Shown here one piece after another: positions 1-10,534 of a stretch of DNA of 64,000 bases (its first letter is position 1; every line of letters starts with the position of its first letter). This DNA comes from Delphinus delphis (lineage: Eukaryota > Chordata > Mammalia > Artiodactyla > Delphinidae): positions 39,759,755 to 39,823,754 of the forward strand of contig NC_082701.1 in assembly GCF_949987515.2 (NCBI RefSeq), given 5' to 3'. The translations under genes and the position numbers were made by a program. The notes beneath the pieces were generated by a model. That model was not told the DNA's origin. It was given only the letters and a program-made list of their open reading frames with translations, and made no database searches.

Positions 1-508
1 TTTACCTTGAATTATTTTTCTTAAATGCCACAATGGCTTTGCAGCACTTGGGATCTAAGTAGACAGATCAATGAAAATAATTATAGCAAACATCCTGCCT
101 TCCCACTTCCCTCCTTCTTCCATCCCCGCAGCTCCCTTGGACTAACAGAGGGGCTGGATCACTCAGCTTTGTGCTCCAGCCCCAGAAGAGCAAGGGCAGT
201 AGCCTCCTCTGCCCTCTGCCTTCTTTTCACTTTGTTTGCAGGCGGCTTGGCCTGACTCGAGGCTTAGATCTCAGAGAGAGGAGCAGCTCCAGCAAGAGCA
301 GCCGCTTCAGCAATGGCAGCAGCAGCAGGAAAAATGAGCCAGAGGCAAGAGAGAGAGACAAGCAACTCCTACAGAGACTTAGAACCTGGTAAGAGGGCTT
401 TGTTCTTAGAACCCATTTATGGCTGAGAAATAAAACTTCTGGCAAGCCTTTTATTTCTAATCAGATGACAAGATTAGTCAAAGCCATATGAATGAAGCTG
501 TAGGAGTC
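1..508. other. Unassigned unique-looking DNA at window start
   Basis: I see no gene or recognisable repeat here. There is a purine-rich CAG/AGA stretch around 285-360 that gives open frames on both strands by composition only. No splice-flanked coding frame stands out. Confidence 0.5.
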
Positions 509-662
509 ATCTATCCGTTCACCCATCCATCCACCCAATCCAGTCATCCATCCATCCATCCATCCACTCACCCACTCACCCACCTACCCACTCAACCACC
601 CATCAGTCTGTTCGTCCATCCATCCATCCATCCATCCATGTATTCATCCATGTATTCATCCC
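509..662. repeat. (CATC)n-type microsatellite, imperfect
   Basis: Tetranucleotide CATC units run through this block in at least two fairly pure tracts (about 548-575 and 615-640). They are separated by diverged CAC/CCACT and GTATTCATC units. The apparent Ser/His/Pro-rich open frame across it is an artefact of the repeat. Confidence 0.95.
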
Positions 663-699
663 TTTTCAATCATTTAATGACCATTTACTGAGGATCTAC

Positions 700-785
700 A
701 GGAAATGGCATTGTAGTGGAAAGGGTCTGATAGCCCTGATTCAAATTCTTGTTCTGCCATTTCAGAGTTAGCTGTGTGTGCTGGA
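700..785 (+). repeat. MIR SINE fragment
   Basis: The order attgtagtgg, then ctgattcaaattc, then tgttctgccattt, then agctgtgtg follows the tRNA-derived and core part of MIR in the plus direction. It is old and diverged; the 3' part is missing. Confidence 0.6.
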
Positions 786-1209
786 TATCTTCCATTTGCC
801 CTCCAGATTCACTGCATAGACCTACATGGACTGCTTCAGGAGCTCCCTTGCCTCCTGGCTTCTGTGTGTGCTCATCTCATGGAGAGCTCCAGCAGGAGAA
901 GAGAGGGAGGGAGGAGAGCAAGGTTGGAGTATTTAACTTTCCATTTTCCTCCCTATGTGTCCCTTAACTAAAGGTCATGGGTCTTGCTAGGTGGCCCTCT
1001 CCACACAACCCTTTCCATCCTTGGGTTGTGGGAATCTCCCTTTCAGGTAAAGGCACTAGTAGTTACCTGCCCCAAGGTACTTCTATATCCCTTATGGTTT
1101 CCCTATGCCCTGCCCATGTCTTTTCAAATAACCCTTTCATTAAACTTTCCTCAAGTTATTTCAGTTTCAGTTTGCCATCAGGTTCCTGCTGAGACCCGGA
1201 CTAAATATA
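786..1209. other. Unassigned unique-looking DNA
   Basis: No gene or clear repeat recognised. Two short overlapping open frames lack an ATG in good context and have no domain. Confidence 0.4.
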
Positions 1210-1306
1210 CTGTGTGATCCTGAGTAAGTTACTTTACCTCTTTGAGTCTCAATTCCTCCCTGGGTAAAATGAGAGTATAAATTCTGCTCTGCAGGGTTGT
1301 TGTGAG
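1210..1306 (+). repeat. MIR SINE fragment, plus strand
   Basis: Reads tgtgtgatcctgagtaagtt, then acctctttgagtctcaatt, a diverged tgggtaaaatgag, and gggttgttgtgagg, which is the MIR core followed by its 3' half. It runs straight into an oppositely oriented MIR fragment. Confidence 0.75.
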
Positions 1307-1410
1307 GCTCAGAGAGGATAAGGGACTTACCCAAGTTTGCACAGCTGGTTAAGGGGCGGAGGTGGGAGGTGAAACCAGAAATATTTAATCCAAACCCCAA
1401 CCTCCTAGGA
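1304..1410 (-). repeat. MIR SINE fragment, minus strand
   Basis: Begins at gaggctcagagaggataag and continues through acttacccaagtttgcacag, the reverse complement of the MIR core. It abuts the plus-strand MIR so closely that the two share a few bases and together form an inverted pair. Confidence 0.65.
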
Positions 1411-1784
1411 TCTGGGGCCCTAGGGTGGTGGCTGTGAGCATTTTGGGATAAGTGACAATGGAGGCTCACGTTAATGGACTCGATGCCCCTCTCCAGCCTC
1501 ACAGGACCCTACTGGCCAGTCTGGCATTGGTACCTTGCATTCATTGCTCAGGTGCTGGCTTGAGATCCTGCAGAAGGGAAGCAGTTAGCATCCTTCTTCC
1601 AGCCGCTGCAGGGAAAGTCTCAGAGAGGCTAAACCATCAATTCCATTCAAGAGCAGCATTCAAAAAAAAAAAAAAGATACCCTGGTGTTGGCTGATGAGA
1701 TAAAAAAAAAAGTACTGTCAAATTTCCTTCTTGACTGAACAGATAGTATTAAGGGAAGGGGAGCTGGTATTTGTCAAGAGATCT
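1411..1784. other. Unassigned DNA with short A-runs
   Basis: Two A-runs (about 1,662-1,674 and 1,702-1,710) are present but I cannot attach either to a recognisable SINE body. No gene seen. Confidence 0.4.
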
Positions 1785-1975
1785 CCATGTGCCACGCACT
1801 TAAATGAAGTCTTTCATCTAATCTCCCAGAAATATATGAGGTGGGAATTCTTATCGCTATATTCCAGGTAAGGAAACTGAGGCATAGAAAGGTTAAACAG
1901 CTCACACAGCGTCCAGCCAGTAAGGGGTGGGGTAAGTGAGGGACAGCTCAAACCCAATCAGTCTGCCTGTCAGCC
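1785..1975 (-). repeat. MIR SINE, minus strand
   Basis: Landmarks in order are catctaatctcccag, gaggtgggaattcttatc, aggaaactgaggcatag and agctcacacagc, then a diverged gctcaaacccaatcagtctg. This is most of a reverse-complement MIR. Confidence 0.8.
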
Positions 1976-2180
1976 TTCCCTCTTCCTATAATACGAGGAC
2001 CAACAGAGGGAGGCAATAATCTGTTTTATTTGCTCAGCAATTTATATTTCTCCCTGCATCTTCTGGGACTTTGGTCCATCAATCATCCTTGCCCTCGCTC
2101 CTGCATCTTCAGCCTTACTCTCTTCCTTGGCTCCTTCTCCTGTACATAAGAATGTGTGTAAGTCTCCTGCATCCTTTCTT

Positions 2181-2257
2181 TTCTTTTTTTTCTATAAATT
2201 TATTTATTTTTATTTTTGGCTGTGTTGGGTCTTCATTGCTGCACGTGGGCTTCCTCT
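2181..2257 (-). mobile_element. CHR-type SINE, 3'-end fragment
   Basis: A T-rich tail (ttttttttctataaattta) precedes ggctgtgttgggtcttcatt and gcacgtgggcttcctct. That is the 3' end of the long CHR SINE in reverse orientation; compare the full copies at 28,830 and 38,200. Only about 55 bases of body remain, so the copy is heavily 5'-truncated. Confidence 0.75.
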
Positions 2258-2402
2258 ACCCATCACCACTCTTTCTTGCCCTACTTCACCTCCTCATCTA
2301 CCACCACCAGCCTTCCATCCCCATCAAGCCCTGTCCAGTGAAGACCACCAATGACCTCCTGGTTGCCAATTTCAATAGGAACTATCTAGTTTCATCCTCA
2401 GC

Positions 2403-2565
2403 TTCATTCATTCATTCATTCAATAAATATTGTTGAGTCCCTACTATGCTATGTGTCAGGCATGATTCTAGGTACTGGAGATAAAGCAATGAACAAAGCA
2501 GAAAAAAAATAAAACCCTGCCATCATGGAGCTTATATTCCAGTGGTTTGGGGTGACAGATGATTT
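2403..2565 (-). repeat. L2 LINE 3' end, minus strand
   Basis: Starts with the (ATTC)n-like tail ttcattcattcattcaataa. Then come ccctactatgctatgtgtca, tactggagataaagcaatga and catggagcttatattccag. This is the reverse complement of the L2 3' terminus. Confidence 0.8.
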
Positions 2566-2588
2566 TAAAAAGTACAGCAGCTCTTCCA

Positions 2589-2594
2589 TTTCTC

Positions 2595-2642
<48 letters not shown>

Positions 2643-2668
2643 ACTCTCTCTCTCTCTCTCTCTCTCTG
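2589..2668. repeat. (CT)n microsatellite
   Basis: An almost uninterrupted CT dinucleotide tract with a few CTTT and CACT breaks. The Ser/Leu and Arg/Glu repeat frames on the two strands are shadows of it. Confidence 0.97.
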
Positions 2669-2669
2669 T

Positions 2670-3332
2670 CTCAATTGTGTGTCTCCCTGACCAAGTCTTC
2701 TTGGTCTTACGTGACAGCATTCCCTCCCCTCTCTTTCTCACTTGCGGAAACTGATCAGCCCATCAGTTCTGTCCTTGGCCCTGATGTCCTTCACCCACTC
2801 CAGAAAGAACTCATCTACTCCCTGGCTCAACTGCCTGAACTCACAGGATTCCTGAATCCCTATTCCCAGTCCAAGCACTGCTTTTGTGCTGCAGATGTGT
2901 TTATCCAGCTGCCTTCTTGACTCTTCCACATGGACGCCTTACCTCAAGCCCCTTTTGATCACAACTTATCCTTAACTGAATACTCTCTTCCTCCACCCCC
3001 AGTCTGCTCCTTTCCCTGTATTCCCAGGCTCTGTGTGGTCCTGGGTATTCCCAGGCATGCATGCTGCACTCCTGGTCTTTATCTTATGTATCCCCCTACT
3101 TCCCCTCTTCCTGAGACCTATCATCTCCTGGGCTAGTTCCTCCCACACCACCCTGCCCCCACCCCCACCCCGATGCCACTTACGTGGATCCCCACAGCCA
3201 CCTTATCTGTAGTCTCCACCGTCTACACTCAAGCACGGGGCTTGGCATGTAAGGGGCTTCCACTTAGTGTGTGCTGTGGGAATGTGTGCACATCTAAATA
3301 AGAGAATGCAAATGCCTTCCCTGTCTACAAGC
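2670..3332. other. Unassigned pyrimidine-rich DNA
   Basis: C- and T-rich sequence with a CCCCACCCCCACCCC run near 3,155. No gene, and no repeat that I can name. Confidence 0.4.
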
Positions 3333-3450
3333 TCATGGAGTCCTCACAGCAACTCCGAAAATGGTCAACACTTTCCTTTCACAGCTCAGGAATCTGAGGC
3401 TTAGAAGCATGAAAGAAAGTCCTGCAGCTAATAAGGGGAAAAGCCAGAGC
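3333..3450 (-). repeat. MIR SINE fragment, minus strand
   Basis: Diverged copy: cctcacagcaactccg, then tcaggaatctgaggcttag and aagtcctgcagctaataag. The last part corresponds to the MIR 'cacagctagtaag' segment in reverse orientation. Confidence 0.6.
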
Positions 3451-4272
3451 TGCAGCTTTCCTGTTTCTCTGGATTTGAGAAATCCAACACTTAGGGCTTC
3501 AGGCTGGGCTAGGACAGTTCCAGGAGTGACTTGCCAAGAAGCAAGAAGTTCTCTGAGTGGATGAAGTAATGTTTCCAGAGCTAATAAAGCCAAGGTTCTT
3601 ACCGCCTTCTCCAAGGGAGAGAAATTAAGAGTGCAGCTATAGTCCTCAGCGGCTCCTGGTGACCAGAGAGCCCAAGGTGAGCCCTGCTGAGGGTGTAATT
3701 TGCCCCCAGAAACATCCACTGAGTGCTGATGGTGTGCACGGCACTGCTCTAGGCCTGGCCAAGTTGCCGAGTTAATACCACTGGCTGATTGTAACACCGT
3801 GGGAAATAAACTCTTCAAAAACGGAAGCAAAATATGCTGTTGCAAGTAGGGGGAGAAAAAAAGGATCGTTGTAAATGCATATTAAGTATATCTGACACTG
3901 TGTATGATATATTTTCAATGCCAGGCAACTTGTTAGCTTCCTAATATGTGTATTCTGCGATGTTTGCAAATATGTTACAGAGCTTGGCAAACAGCTCCAC
4001 AGGCGCGGTGGAGAGTCTGCTCTTATTTCAAGCCAATGTCATCTGTAGCTTTTAAACTCTCTCCTGCCCCAGTTAACCCAGACCTGGGTTGGTGGCCCCC
4101 AGAGCAACTCACCTCACCATAATCTTTTCCATCCCTTTGGGACAGAAAAAGGTCAGTGGATCTACCAACTCAGCTCAGCTTCCTATAGAGGGTTGCAGCC
4201 CCACCTTCCGGCTGTCCTAAAACCCTGGAGTGCCAGGGCTAAAGGGGCCTTTCTAGAGCTTTGAGTCCCAGT
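3451..4272. other. Unassigned unique-looking DNA
   Basis: A 170-residue minus-strand open frame (3,333-3,845) overlaps the MIR and has no recognisable domain, so I do not call it a gene. The part from 3,860 to 3,990 is AT-rich. Confidence 0.4.
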
Positions 4273-4360
4273 ACCCATTTTACAGCAGGGAAAATGGAGG
4301 CCCAGATAGGAAAGGTCCTTGCCTGAAGTCACTGGTGCAAGGTGACAGCAGAAGTAGGAC
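4273..4360 (-). repeat. MIR SINE fragment, minus strand
   Basis: cccattttacagcagggaaa is followed by atggaggcccagatagg and gcctgaagtcactggtgcaa. This is a reverse-complement MIR core with a few substitutions. Confidence 0.65.
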
Positions 4361-4893
4361 TAGATCCAGGCCACCAGCAGCATTCCTGGCCATTTTGCTT
4401 GCTGGTTAGAGTTTAGGGAAGAGGCTGCATCTGTCTCCAGAACCATTGCATTTTTTTGGCAGAGGCCAGAGCAGCAATCAGGGAATGAAGGAGGAGACAG
4501 CATCCATCTCTCATGCCTCTGGGCAGAATTAAATGCCCTGTCCTTGTTCCCATTCTCCTCCTTGTACCCTGCCTTCCAGAGCAAAGGGTTTAGGTCCCAG
4601 CCTCCAGCAACAGGGCCCGCCGGAGAATAAGAATTGGAGACCTGGTAGAGGCAGATACTGCCCTAAGCTCCCCCTCTCTGGCTGACTTGCTGTCCTTCTG
4701 GCCTAAGGAACAGAGCCTGGAGAACTCACCCAGAGCAAAGGAAATCCCCATGAGACTTGGTTTTCGTTACCTGCCTGCGGATCTTGCCTGGTTAACCCCG
4801 CAGGTCATTTTAATTTTCCAGAAGCTTTTCGACTTCCCTTGGATCCTTAATCAGATAAGGGGATCTGTGTATGTGTTTGAGTGCGTCTGTGTA

Positions 4894-4945
<52 letters not shown>

Positions 4946-5734
4946 CACATGCGCACGCGTGCCTGGGCTCACTCCGCTCTCCTCCTTTCTTTTTCCCTTC
5001 CTCTCTCCCTCCCACAAGCGCTCCCTCTCTCCATAATCACTTCCCATCTCTTCCAGAATGCTTAGTGGAGTCTGGAGATGAGACGAAGGCCGATTTCATC
5101 TCCAAGCCCTCACGCCTCTCCCCTGTCCATCATCCCTTTCCCTGTTATTCTGAGAGCAGATTTGGCAAAGTGCTTTCTTGGAGGAGGGAGAGGGACATCT
5201 CTCCCCTGCCCATTTGCTCCTCCTGCAAGGGTGTTTTTGCCATCCCCTGCTCTGTTGTCATTGGGTCCCCACGTAACTGCCCGAGCCCAGTGCTGCTGGC
5301 AGTCACGAGCCAGCTCAGGCTGGGGGAACAGAGTGTATGAAGTTGCATAATTGGATGAGGAGGAAAGCCGATGGCTGGCGGGTGCCTTGGTGATGCCCAG
5401 GGAAAGAGAGCCCAATAGGGCGCCTCTAATAGCTTATCTCCTAATACTTGTTGTTAGGAAGCTGTTGTCTTCCCCTCCGAGCCTGTCTGCCCAGTGAAGC
5501 GCGACATGGCTGGTGTCAGCCGCCTCCTCCTGCAGAGAGAACACACAGCTCCCTTCTGCGTTGGCGGGCTCAGCACCCATCCTGTTACTGGGCATTCTTC
5601 TCTGGCCTGAGGGGGCCTTGCCCGCTAGGGTGGGGGGTTAGCTCAGCACAGCAGGAGGAAGGGGAGAGAAGGGCATCCAGCACTCTCTCTGCAGAGCCTT
5701 TCATGTGCCCCATTTGTCTTTGTCCCGCTCTACT
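4361..5734. other. Unassigned DNA around a (GT)n tract
   Basis: No supported gene. The longest frame here (217 residues, plus strand, 4,687-5,340) reads through the (GT)n tract as Cys-Val repeats and shows no domain. Around 5,250-5,345 the sequence is richer in CpG than its surroundings, but it is not a clear island. Confidence 0.4.
4866..4961. repeat. (GT)n microsatellite
   Basis: Imperfect TGTATG/GTGCGT units lead into a pure GT tract at about 4,899-4,934. It ends in alternating purine-pyrimidine gcacatgcgcacgcgtgc. The whole block is alternating purine-pyrimidine and so prone to length change and Z-form DNA. Confidence 0.95.
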
Positions 5735-5792
5735 GGGCATGTCGCTTGGCACACAGCAAGCACTTAATAAGTGTTTGTGGTTCTGAACTGAA
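5735..5792 (+). repeat. L2 LINE 3' terminus
   Basis: cgcttggcacacagcaagca, then cttaataagtgtttgtgg, is a diverged form of the L2 ending 'ctggcacatagtaggcgctcaataaatgtttg'-like block. Only the terminus is clear. Confidence 0.6.
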
Positions 5793-5804
5793 TTATCTAC
5801 TGAT

Positions 5805-5866
5805 GGCACTGGGCTGGACCAGATCACTTGAGGTCCTTTCCAGCCCTAAGGTCTATGGGTCTGATA
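5805..5866 (+). repeat. L3/CR1-like LINE 3' terminus
   Basis: ggctggaccagatcacttga, then ggtcctttccagccctaagg, then tctatgggtctgat, follows the characteristic 3' end of L3/CR1 elements (ggac-tagatgacct-c, ggtcccttccag, tctatgattct). Confidence 0.6.
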
Positions 5867-6382
5867 AATGCTGCCACGTACCTACAGTGTGTGTCTCAGG
5901 CACCGGTGCTGTCTTGGGAGCTTACCTCACAGGGCTGCCATGCGAAGGAAGTGAAATCACAAACGCGAGTACCAGGGGCCTTACTGTATGCATCAACACC
6001 TTCCCTGTGTCTTCCCGATGCTGAGGATGCTTACCCTCTAAGGCCCCTTGGAGAATCATCTTGCCTGATTCCACTGTCTACCAATTAAGTCCCCGAGGCC
6101 CCAGGGGTGACTTGCCCAGGGCCTCACATCCATCTGAAACAGAGTTAGGAGGCAAACTCAGCGTGGATGACTCCCAGCATGGCACTCTCTCCAGAATAGC
6201 AGGTTGCCAGAGAGTTGAGACCTGGACCCAAGAAAAGTGCACGTGGGACAAAGGTGGGCCAGGCATAGACTGGTACTTGAATCCAACAGGAAGTACTCTA
6301 AGGATTCAGATAAAGAAGGCACACTCCCAGCATTGGTAGTCTTCAGTCTTTCATGGTTTGTCTGTTCTTTCATTTGTTCCTT
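5867..6382. other. Unassigned DNA, possible diverged MIR at 6,085-6,165
   Basis: The piece ggtgacttgcccagggcctc at about 6,106 resembles the reverse-complement MIR core but the flanks are too diverged to be sure. No gene seen. Confidence 0.35.
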
Positions 6383-6490
6383 TGTTCATTCATTCATTCG
6401 ATGAATATTTAATGAGCACCTTCTCTATGCCGAGCACAGGAAGTTGACTAGACTCAGTCCTTGGAGGAAAGGAGCTTATAGTCTAGCTCT
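6383..6490 (-). repeat. L2 LINE 3' end, minus strand
   Basis: ttcattcattcattcgatga and atatttaatgagcacc, then ctatgccgagcacagg, then aggagcttatagtctag, is the reverse-complement L2 3' end with its ATTC tail at the left. Confidence 0.75.
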
Positions 6491-7794
6491 ATTCCAGGTT
6501 GGCCACTCCTGGTTCCCCACCTTGGCTCTGCCTTGCCCTATGAGGAGCCCATTAGCCCTCTGGATAATGTTGCTTCCTTTCCCAGCAGCAGGGAGACCCA
6601 CTTCCTGAGCCCCTGTGGGCAGTACTTATTCTCTGTCCTGTCCCTGACTCATAGACAGAGCCCAGGCCCTTTCCCCAGCTGCAAAGAAAGTGTGTGCACG
6701 ACCCATCCTCACCACCCAGTGCTGCCAGGAGTGTGCCCCCGGCTGGGTGGCCTGGCTGTCCCCCGATTGTCTGGAGTTGCTGTACTTTCTGTGGCCTCAG
6801 CCGTATCCAAAGCAGGATGAACCCTGTCTCCAGGGAGGAGGGAATGGGAGGGAACTCAGCTGAGCTGCTGGTCAGGCTTTGAACTTTGACCCTGGTTCTT
6901 GCCGACTTTGTGATCAAGGGCCTGCCTGATATCTCCATTTGAGAAGCCACTTCCTCTGGGATAAAGGTCCCTCTAGGAAGGGAGTCCTGTTCCCATAGCT
7001 GTCTCCCTACTTCTTGCTGCCATATTGCCCTGTTCTCACCGGCGCAGAACTCCTCGTCTGGCCTGCGCCCGCTGGTCTGCTTGGGCCTCCTCCCATTGAG
7101 GCTGTGATGCTGCTTGCTCTCTGATTGCAGCCGTCTATGGGCTGGCCAGCAAGTCTCTGACCCAGAGCCAGGGGGGCAAAGCCAAATCCCCAGGACTCTT
7201 CATGCACGTCTGCACTTCCAAGTCCCAGGGTGAGCCGGCAGCAAGAAGTGGACTGATGCTTAGGAGCTCAAGAAATCCTTTCCTTCCTATGTGCTGACGC
7301 CGAGTGGGTGTTCACCCTGGTGAGTGGTCACATGCTGGCTGATAGCTTGATCCCTCCCTGGGAGCCGGAGGGGGAAACTGGCAGAGTGTCTCAGGGTCTG
7401 GAGTCGGGCTAGAGTCTCTGAGCTGCTTGTTTTGGGGCCACGGGCAAAGGTGTTTGGCGGGGGAGGGTAGCCAGCATTCCTCGTCCTATTAGCATCACCT
7501 CTTCCCTGCCTCCCTCCCCATCTGCCCCTTGCTCACTCTGCTGGTGGGTGAAGTGGAAAATAACCCGGCTCTTAGGGGAGTGTGTGTCTCTGCTCCTTTC
7601 CCTGGCTGCTAATGGAACTGGCAGTTGTCCCCAGCCATGAATGGCTGCCCTGACCCTCTGAGACTGAGAGTGGAGACCAGCCAGGGGAAAGGACTTTTTG
7701 CTTGGTTATGTTTCCCACGGGGCACAGAGCTGACATCATGCAGGCAGAGCAGAGAAACAGAGCAATTGATTTGGAGGCGGAGACTTGAGCATAA
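6491..7794. other. Unassigned unique DNA holding a candidate exon
   Basis: No repeat recognised over most of this block. It is moderately GC-rich and includes the splice-flanked interval described separately at 7,131-7,229. Other open frames here lack ATG starts or domains. Confidence 0.4.
7131..7229 (+). other. Candidate 99-bp internal coding exon, gene unknown
   Basis: What I see: a pyrimidine-leaning tract ending in ctctctgattgcag just before 7,131, and a donor-like agg|gtgagc just after 7,229. The interval is 99 bases, so it would be phase-neutral. Read in phase 1 it is open throughout, starting V-Y-G-L-A-S-K-S-L-T-Q, and about three quarters of third positions are G or C. A second frame is also open up to the donor, so openness alone is weak evidence. 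I do not recognise the peptide, and no partner exon was identified nearby. It is not in an identified repeat. It could equally be a chance match to splice consensus; no function is proposed. Confidence 0.25.
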
Positions 7795-8030
7795 TAATCA
7801 CAGCTTCCATTTACTGAGCGCCTCCTGTGAGTCAGGCAAAATGCAAGTTGTTCTAGTTGCATTGTCTCATTTAATCCTCGACCCCAGGAGATAGGGTAGG
7901 GATTGTTATACTCTTCTTCTGCAGCAGCGACTGAGGCTCAGAGAGGTGAAGTAACTTGCTTATAGTCACACAGCTAGAGAGTGGCAGAGCTGGGATCTGA
8001 ACGAGGACTGCCTGACTCTGAAGTTCTTTC
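7795..8030 (-). repeat. MIR SINE, near full length, minus strand
   Basis: Runs from ccatttactgagcgcctcct through cattgtctcatttaatcctc, gactgaggctcagagaggtg and cacagctagagagtggcaga to a diverged gactgcctgactctgaag. This is one of the better preserved MIRs of the window. Confidence 0.9.
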
Positions 8031-9284
8031 CTGGTGCTGTGGGAGGGTTCCCAGAGGGTACCGACGTGCTGTAACCCCTGTAACATGGTGCTGCATGCCT
8101 GATTCCACCTTGGATGGGTAAGGCAAACAGGCAGGAAGCCTTCCCACCTAGAGAGGGGTTTCCCAAGGGAGCCTGAAACTACAGAGCCTGAGAGACCATT
8201 GGAATCCAGGTTGAGGGGCTACCTGAGCCATACCCAGGAAATCAGGAGTGTGTGTCATACCTTTCGAACTTTCAAAGTCACTTTTTCCTTTTCCTATGGT
8301 CACACTATACAAACTGTGTGACTGTATCTAACCTTGGATGGGTTGACCACCTGTGTTGGGCTCAGGAAATCCAACTCTGGGAAGACCAAGTGATAAGCCC
8401 TTTGTTGAATAGGTGAGGTGAGATGAGGCTGGACATGGCCTTGGAGGTGGCCAATGGAAGTTCTGAAGCCAGCTGGAGCTCTTGAGAGGAATGGGGCAGT
8501 GCAGTCCTGTGGGAAGCTAGAGACCAGCTCAGTGCAGCTGGGCGCTTGGCGTGGGCCAGAGGGGCTGCTTGAAAGCTCTTTGCATATAATAGGTGCTCAA
8601 TAAATACTTGGATCAAGAATAAATGGGCTCCATCCAGAGGATTTATCATTCCCCTTGCATAAAAGGAATGAACGTTTATTGACCATCTACTATATGTCAG
8701 GCACACTGCTAACCATTCTCACGTATGTTATCTCAGGTAGTCTGGGTTTTTGTCAAAGCAGGACATTTAAGCTTCCACATGGGGGAAGCAACACACGATG
8801 CCCCCAGAAAAGCCCCCTCTGCCTGCAGAAGCACGAGTCCCATCATTTTCCCAGTTCTGCGGGGGAGCCCTCTGGGGTCCATTCTCTATCTCCATCTTTA
8901 GCACCCCTCGTTCCAATCTTCCACTTCTGTGCTTGTGCTGCGGTGTTGCTTTTGATGTCACATCCATCCCCTGAGGGCTTAGAGTGACTGGCATTGAGAA
9001 GCAGGAGGGGAACTTGGAGGCGCAGCGTGGTGAGGATTCCAGGGCTCTGGGTCCACCCACCTCAAGTCCTGGCTGCGGTCTTGTCCTGCTGACTTGCTGT
9101 GTGATCTTAGGCAAGCCACGCCCCACTCCCCACCCCCCACCCCCCAGCTGGTTTCAGATTCTGGAATGTGATGGGGATTTGGGGAAGGACTCAGTGCCTT
9201 CTTAGGTCTTTCCTTGCATCTTGGTCCTGTTCTGTGTTTTTTTCCCTCTCTTCACTGCCAGGCATAGTTAATCACGTGGGATTT
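8031..9284. other. Unassigned DNA with small L2/MIR scraps
   Basis: Short scraps are visible at about 8,575-8,615 (taataggtgctcaataaata, plus L2/MIR tail) and 8,668-8,745 (tttattgaccatctactata, minus). At 9,088-9,118 the piece tgctgtgtgatcttaggcaa is a short MIR core. A C-rich run lies at 9,122-9,147. No gene. Confidence 0.5.
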
Positions 9285-9450
9285 GTGAGTCCTGGCTCCA
9301 CCACTTTCTGGCTCTTTGACATCAGGCAAGTTACTAACCTCTTTAAGCCTCAATTTCCTCATCCGTAGAATAATACCCTCCTTATGGGTTGTCGCGAGGA
9401 TTAAATGCATATAATCACGGAAAGTGCCCGATCCAGGGCCTGGGGCTCAG
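9285..9450 (+). repeat. MIR SINE
   Basis: tcctggctccaccactttct, then ggcaagttactaacctcttt, aagcctcaatttcctcatcc and gaggattaaatgcatataat give core plus 3' half in order. Confidence 0.85.
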
Positions 9451-10194
9451 CTGATGTTTCTTCATCCTCCTCCCCTCTTCCTCTCCTTCCTTCTCACCCT
9501 CGTCTTCATGGGGGAGCAGGATGGAGCCAGCCCTGGCAGAGGGTGGACGCATCAGTCACCAGTCCCTGTTCTGTTCTCCTGGAAGAAGCAGTCAGGACTC
9601 TGGTTCTGCTCTGTCTCACTGTCTTTCCAACCATCAGTGTATTTCAACCACTTTAAATTCCACCGTCATTTGGTTTGATCTCTCCCAACCCCATCTCCTG
9701 GGGCAGGGGCAGAAGGACTGTCTGTCTCTGAGTCCCTAGGAAGAGGAAGGAGGATGGCCAAGGAGAAACCAGTATAGATGAGCCTAGAATACCAGTCAAG
9801 TCCAGACTGGGAAAAGGTCCTGGGGCAGGGATTGCTAAAGGAGAAGAGGCAGTGGGCCTTGCTGCACCTCTGAGGCCCAGGACCTGGGCGGCTGGGAGGA
9901 TTGCCTCTGGTTCCCTGTTCTGAGAGATGGACAGGCAGGACCGGAAGACCTCTAAGGTCCCAGCAGTAGCACTCTTTGGTCCTACAGCTCGATGACCTGT
10001 GTCCTGACTCCTTCAATGTCATTTCTTCCTATTTCACCCCAGACCTTACCACCCCCAAGGTCCCCAAGCCTTGTAATTCAATATTTCCTGCAAACTCTGT
10101 TACTGACTGACATTCATCAAGCATAGCCCAAAAAAGTGGTCAAATGTTTGGGTGGGGACAGTAGGGCACAGGGCCTGGAGATCACGAGTAGCCA
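9451..10194. other. Unassigned unique-looking DNA
   Basis: A stretch at 9,938-9,962 (ggaccggaagacctctaagg) looks like an L3/CR1 terminus scrap. Nothing else is recognised and no frame is convincing. Confidence 0.4.
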
Positions 10195-10345
10195 TACTGC
10201 ATGGTGGAAAAAGCTCCCAACAGAGACTAGGTTCTGGTCCCAGCTCTGACATGAATTACCTGGATGACTCAGGAGGCGTCACTCTCTGGGCCTCAGTTTC
10301 CTCATCTAAGAAATGGGTGAGTAGGGCTTGATGACTCCTGATGGA
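10195..10345 (+). repeat. MIR SINE
   Basis: actaggttctggtcccagct, then acatgaattacctggatgac, then gggcctcagtttcctcatct is a plus-strand MIR lacking a clear 3' end. Confidence 0.8.
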
Positions 10346-10534
10346 CTCTCAGCTCTATTCATCTGCCTCTGAGCTTCTCAGGGGCCTAGGCTATGGCCAT
10401 GGTAGGGATGCCAGGGTTCCCCACTGCCCGCGGACCCCTTCCTCCTCCTGGACCCCAAGACCCTTCTCTGCAGAGTCGAAGCTTTACCCTTTGCCCTCCC
10501 TCCCTGCTTCCTCCCTTCCCATCCTCTGGTGTCT

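Noticed and set aside
505..691. His/Pro/Ser/Thr repeat peptide
   Set aside because: Translation of the CATC microsatellite.
4687..5340. 217-residue plus-strand open frame
   Set aside because: Its middle is Cys-Val repeats from the (GT)n tract; no domain on either side.
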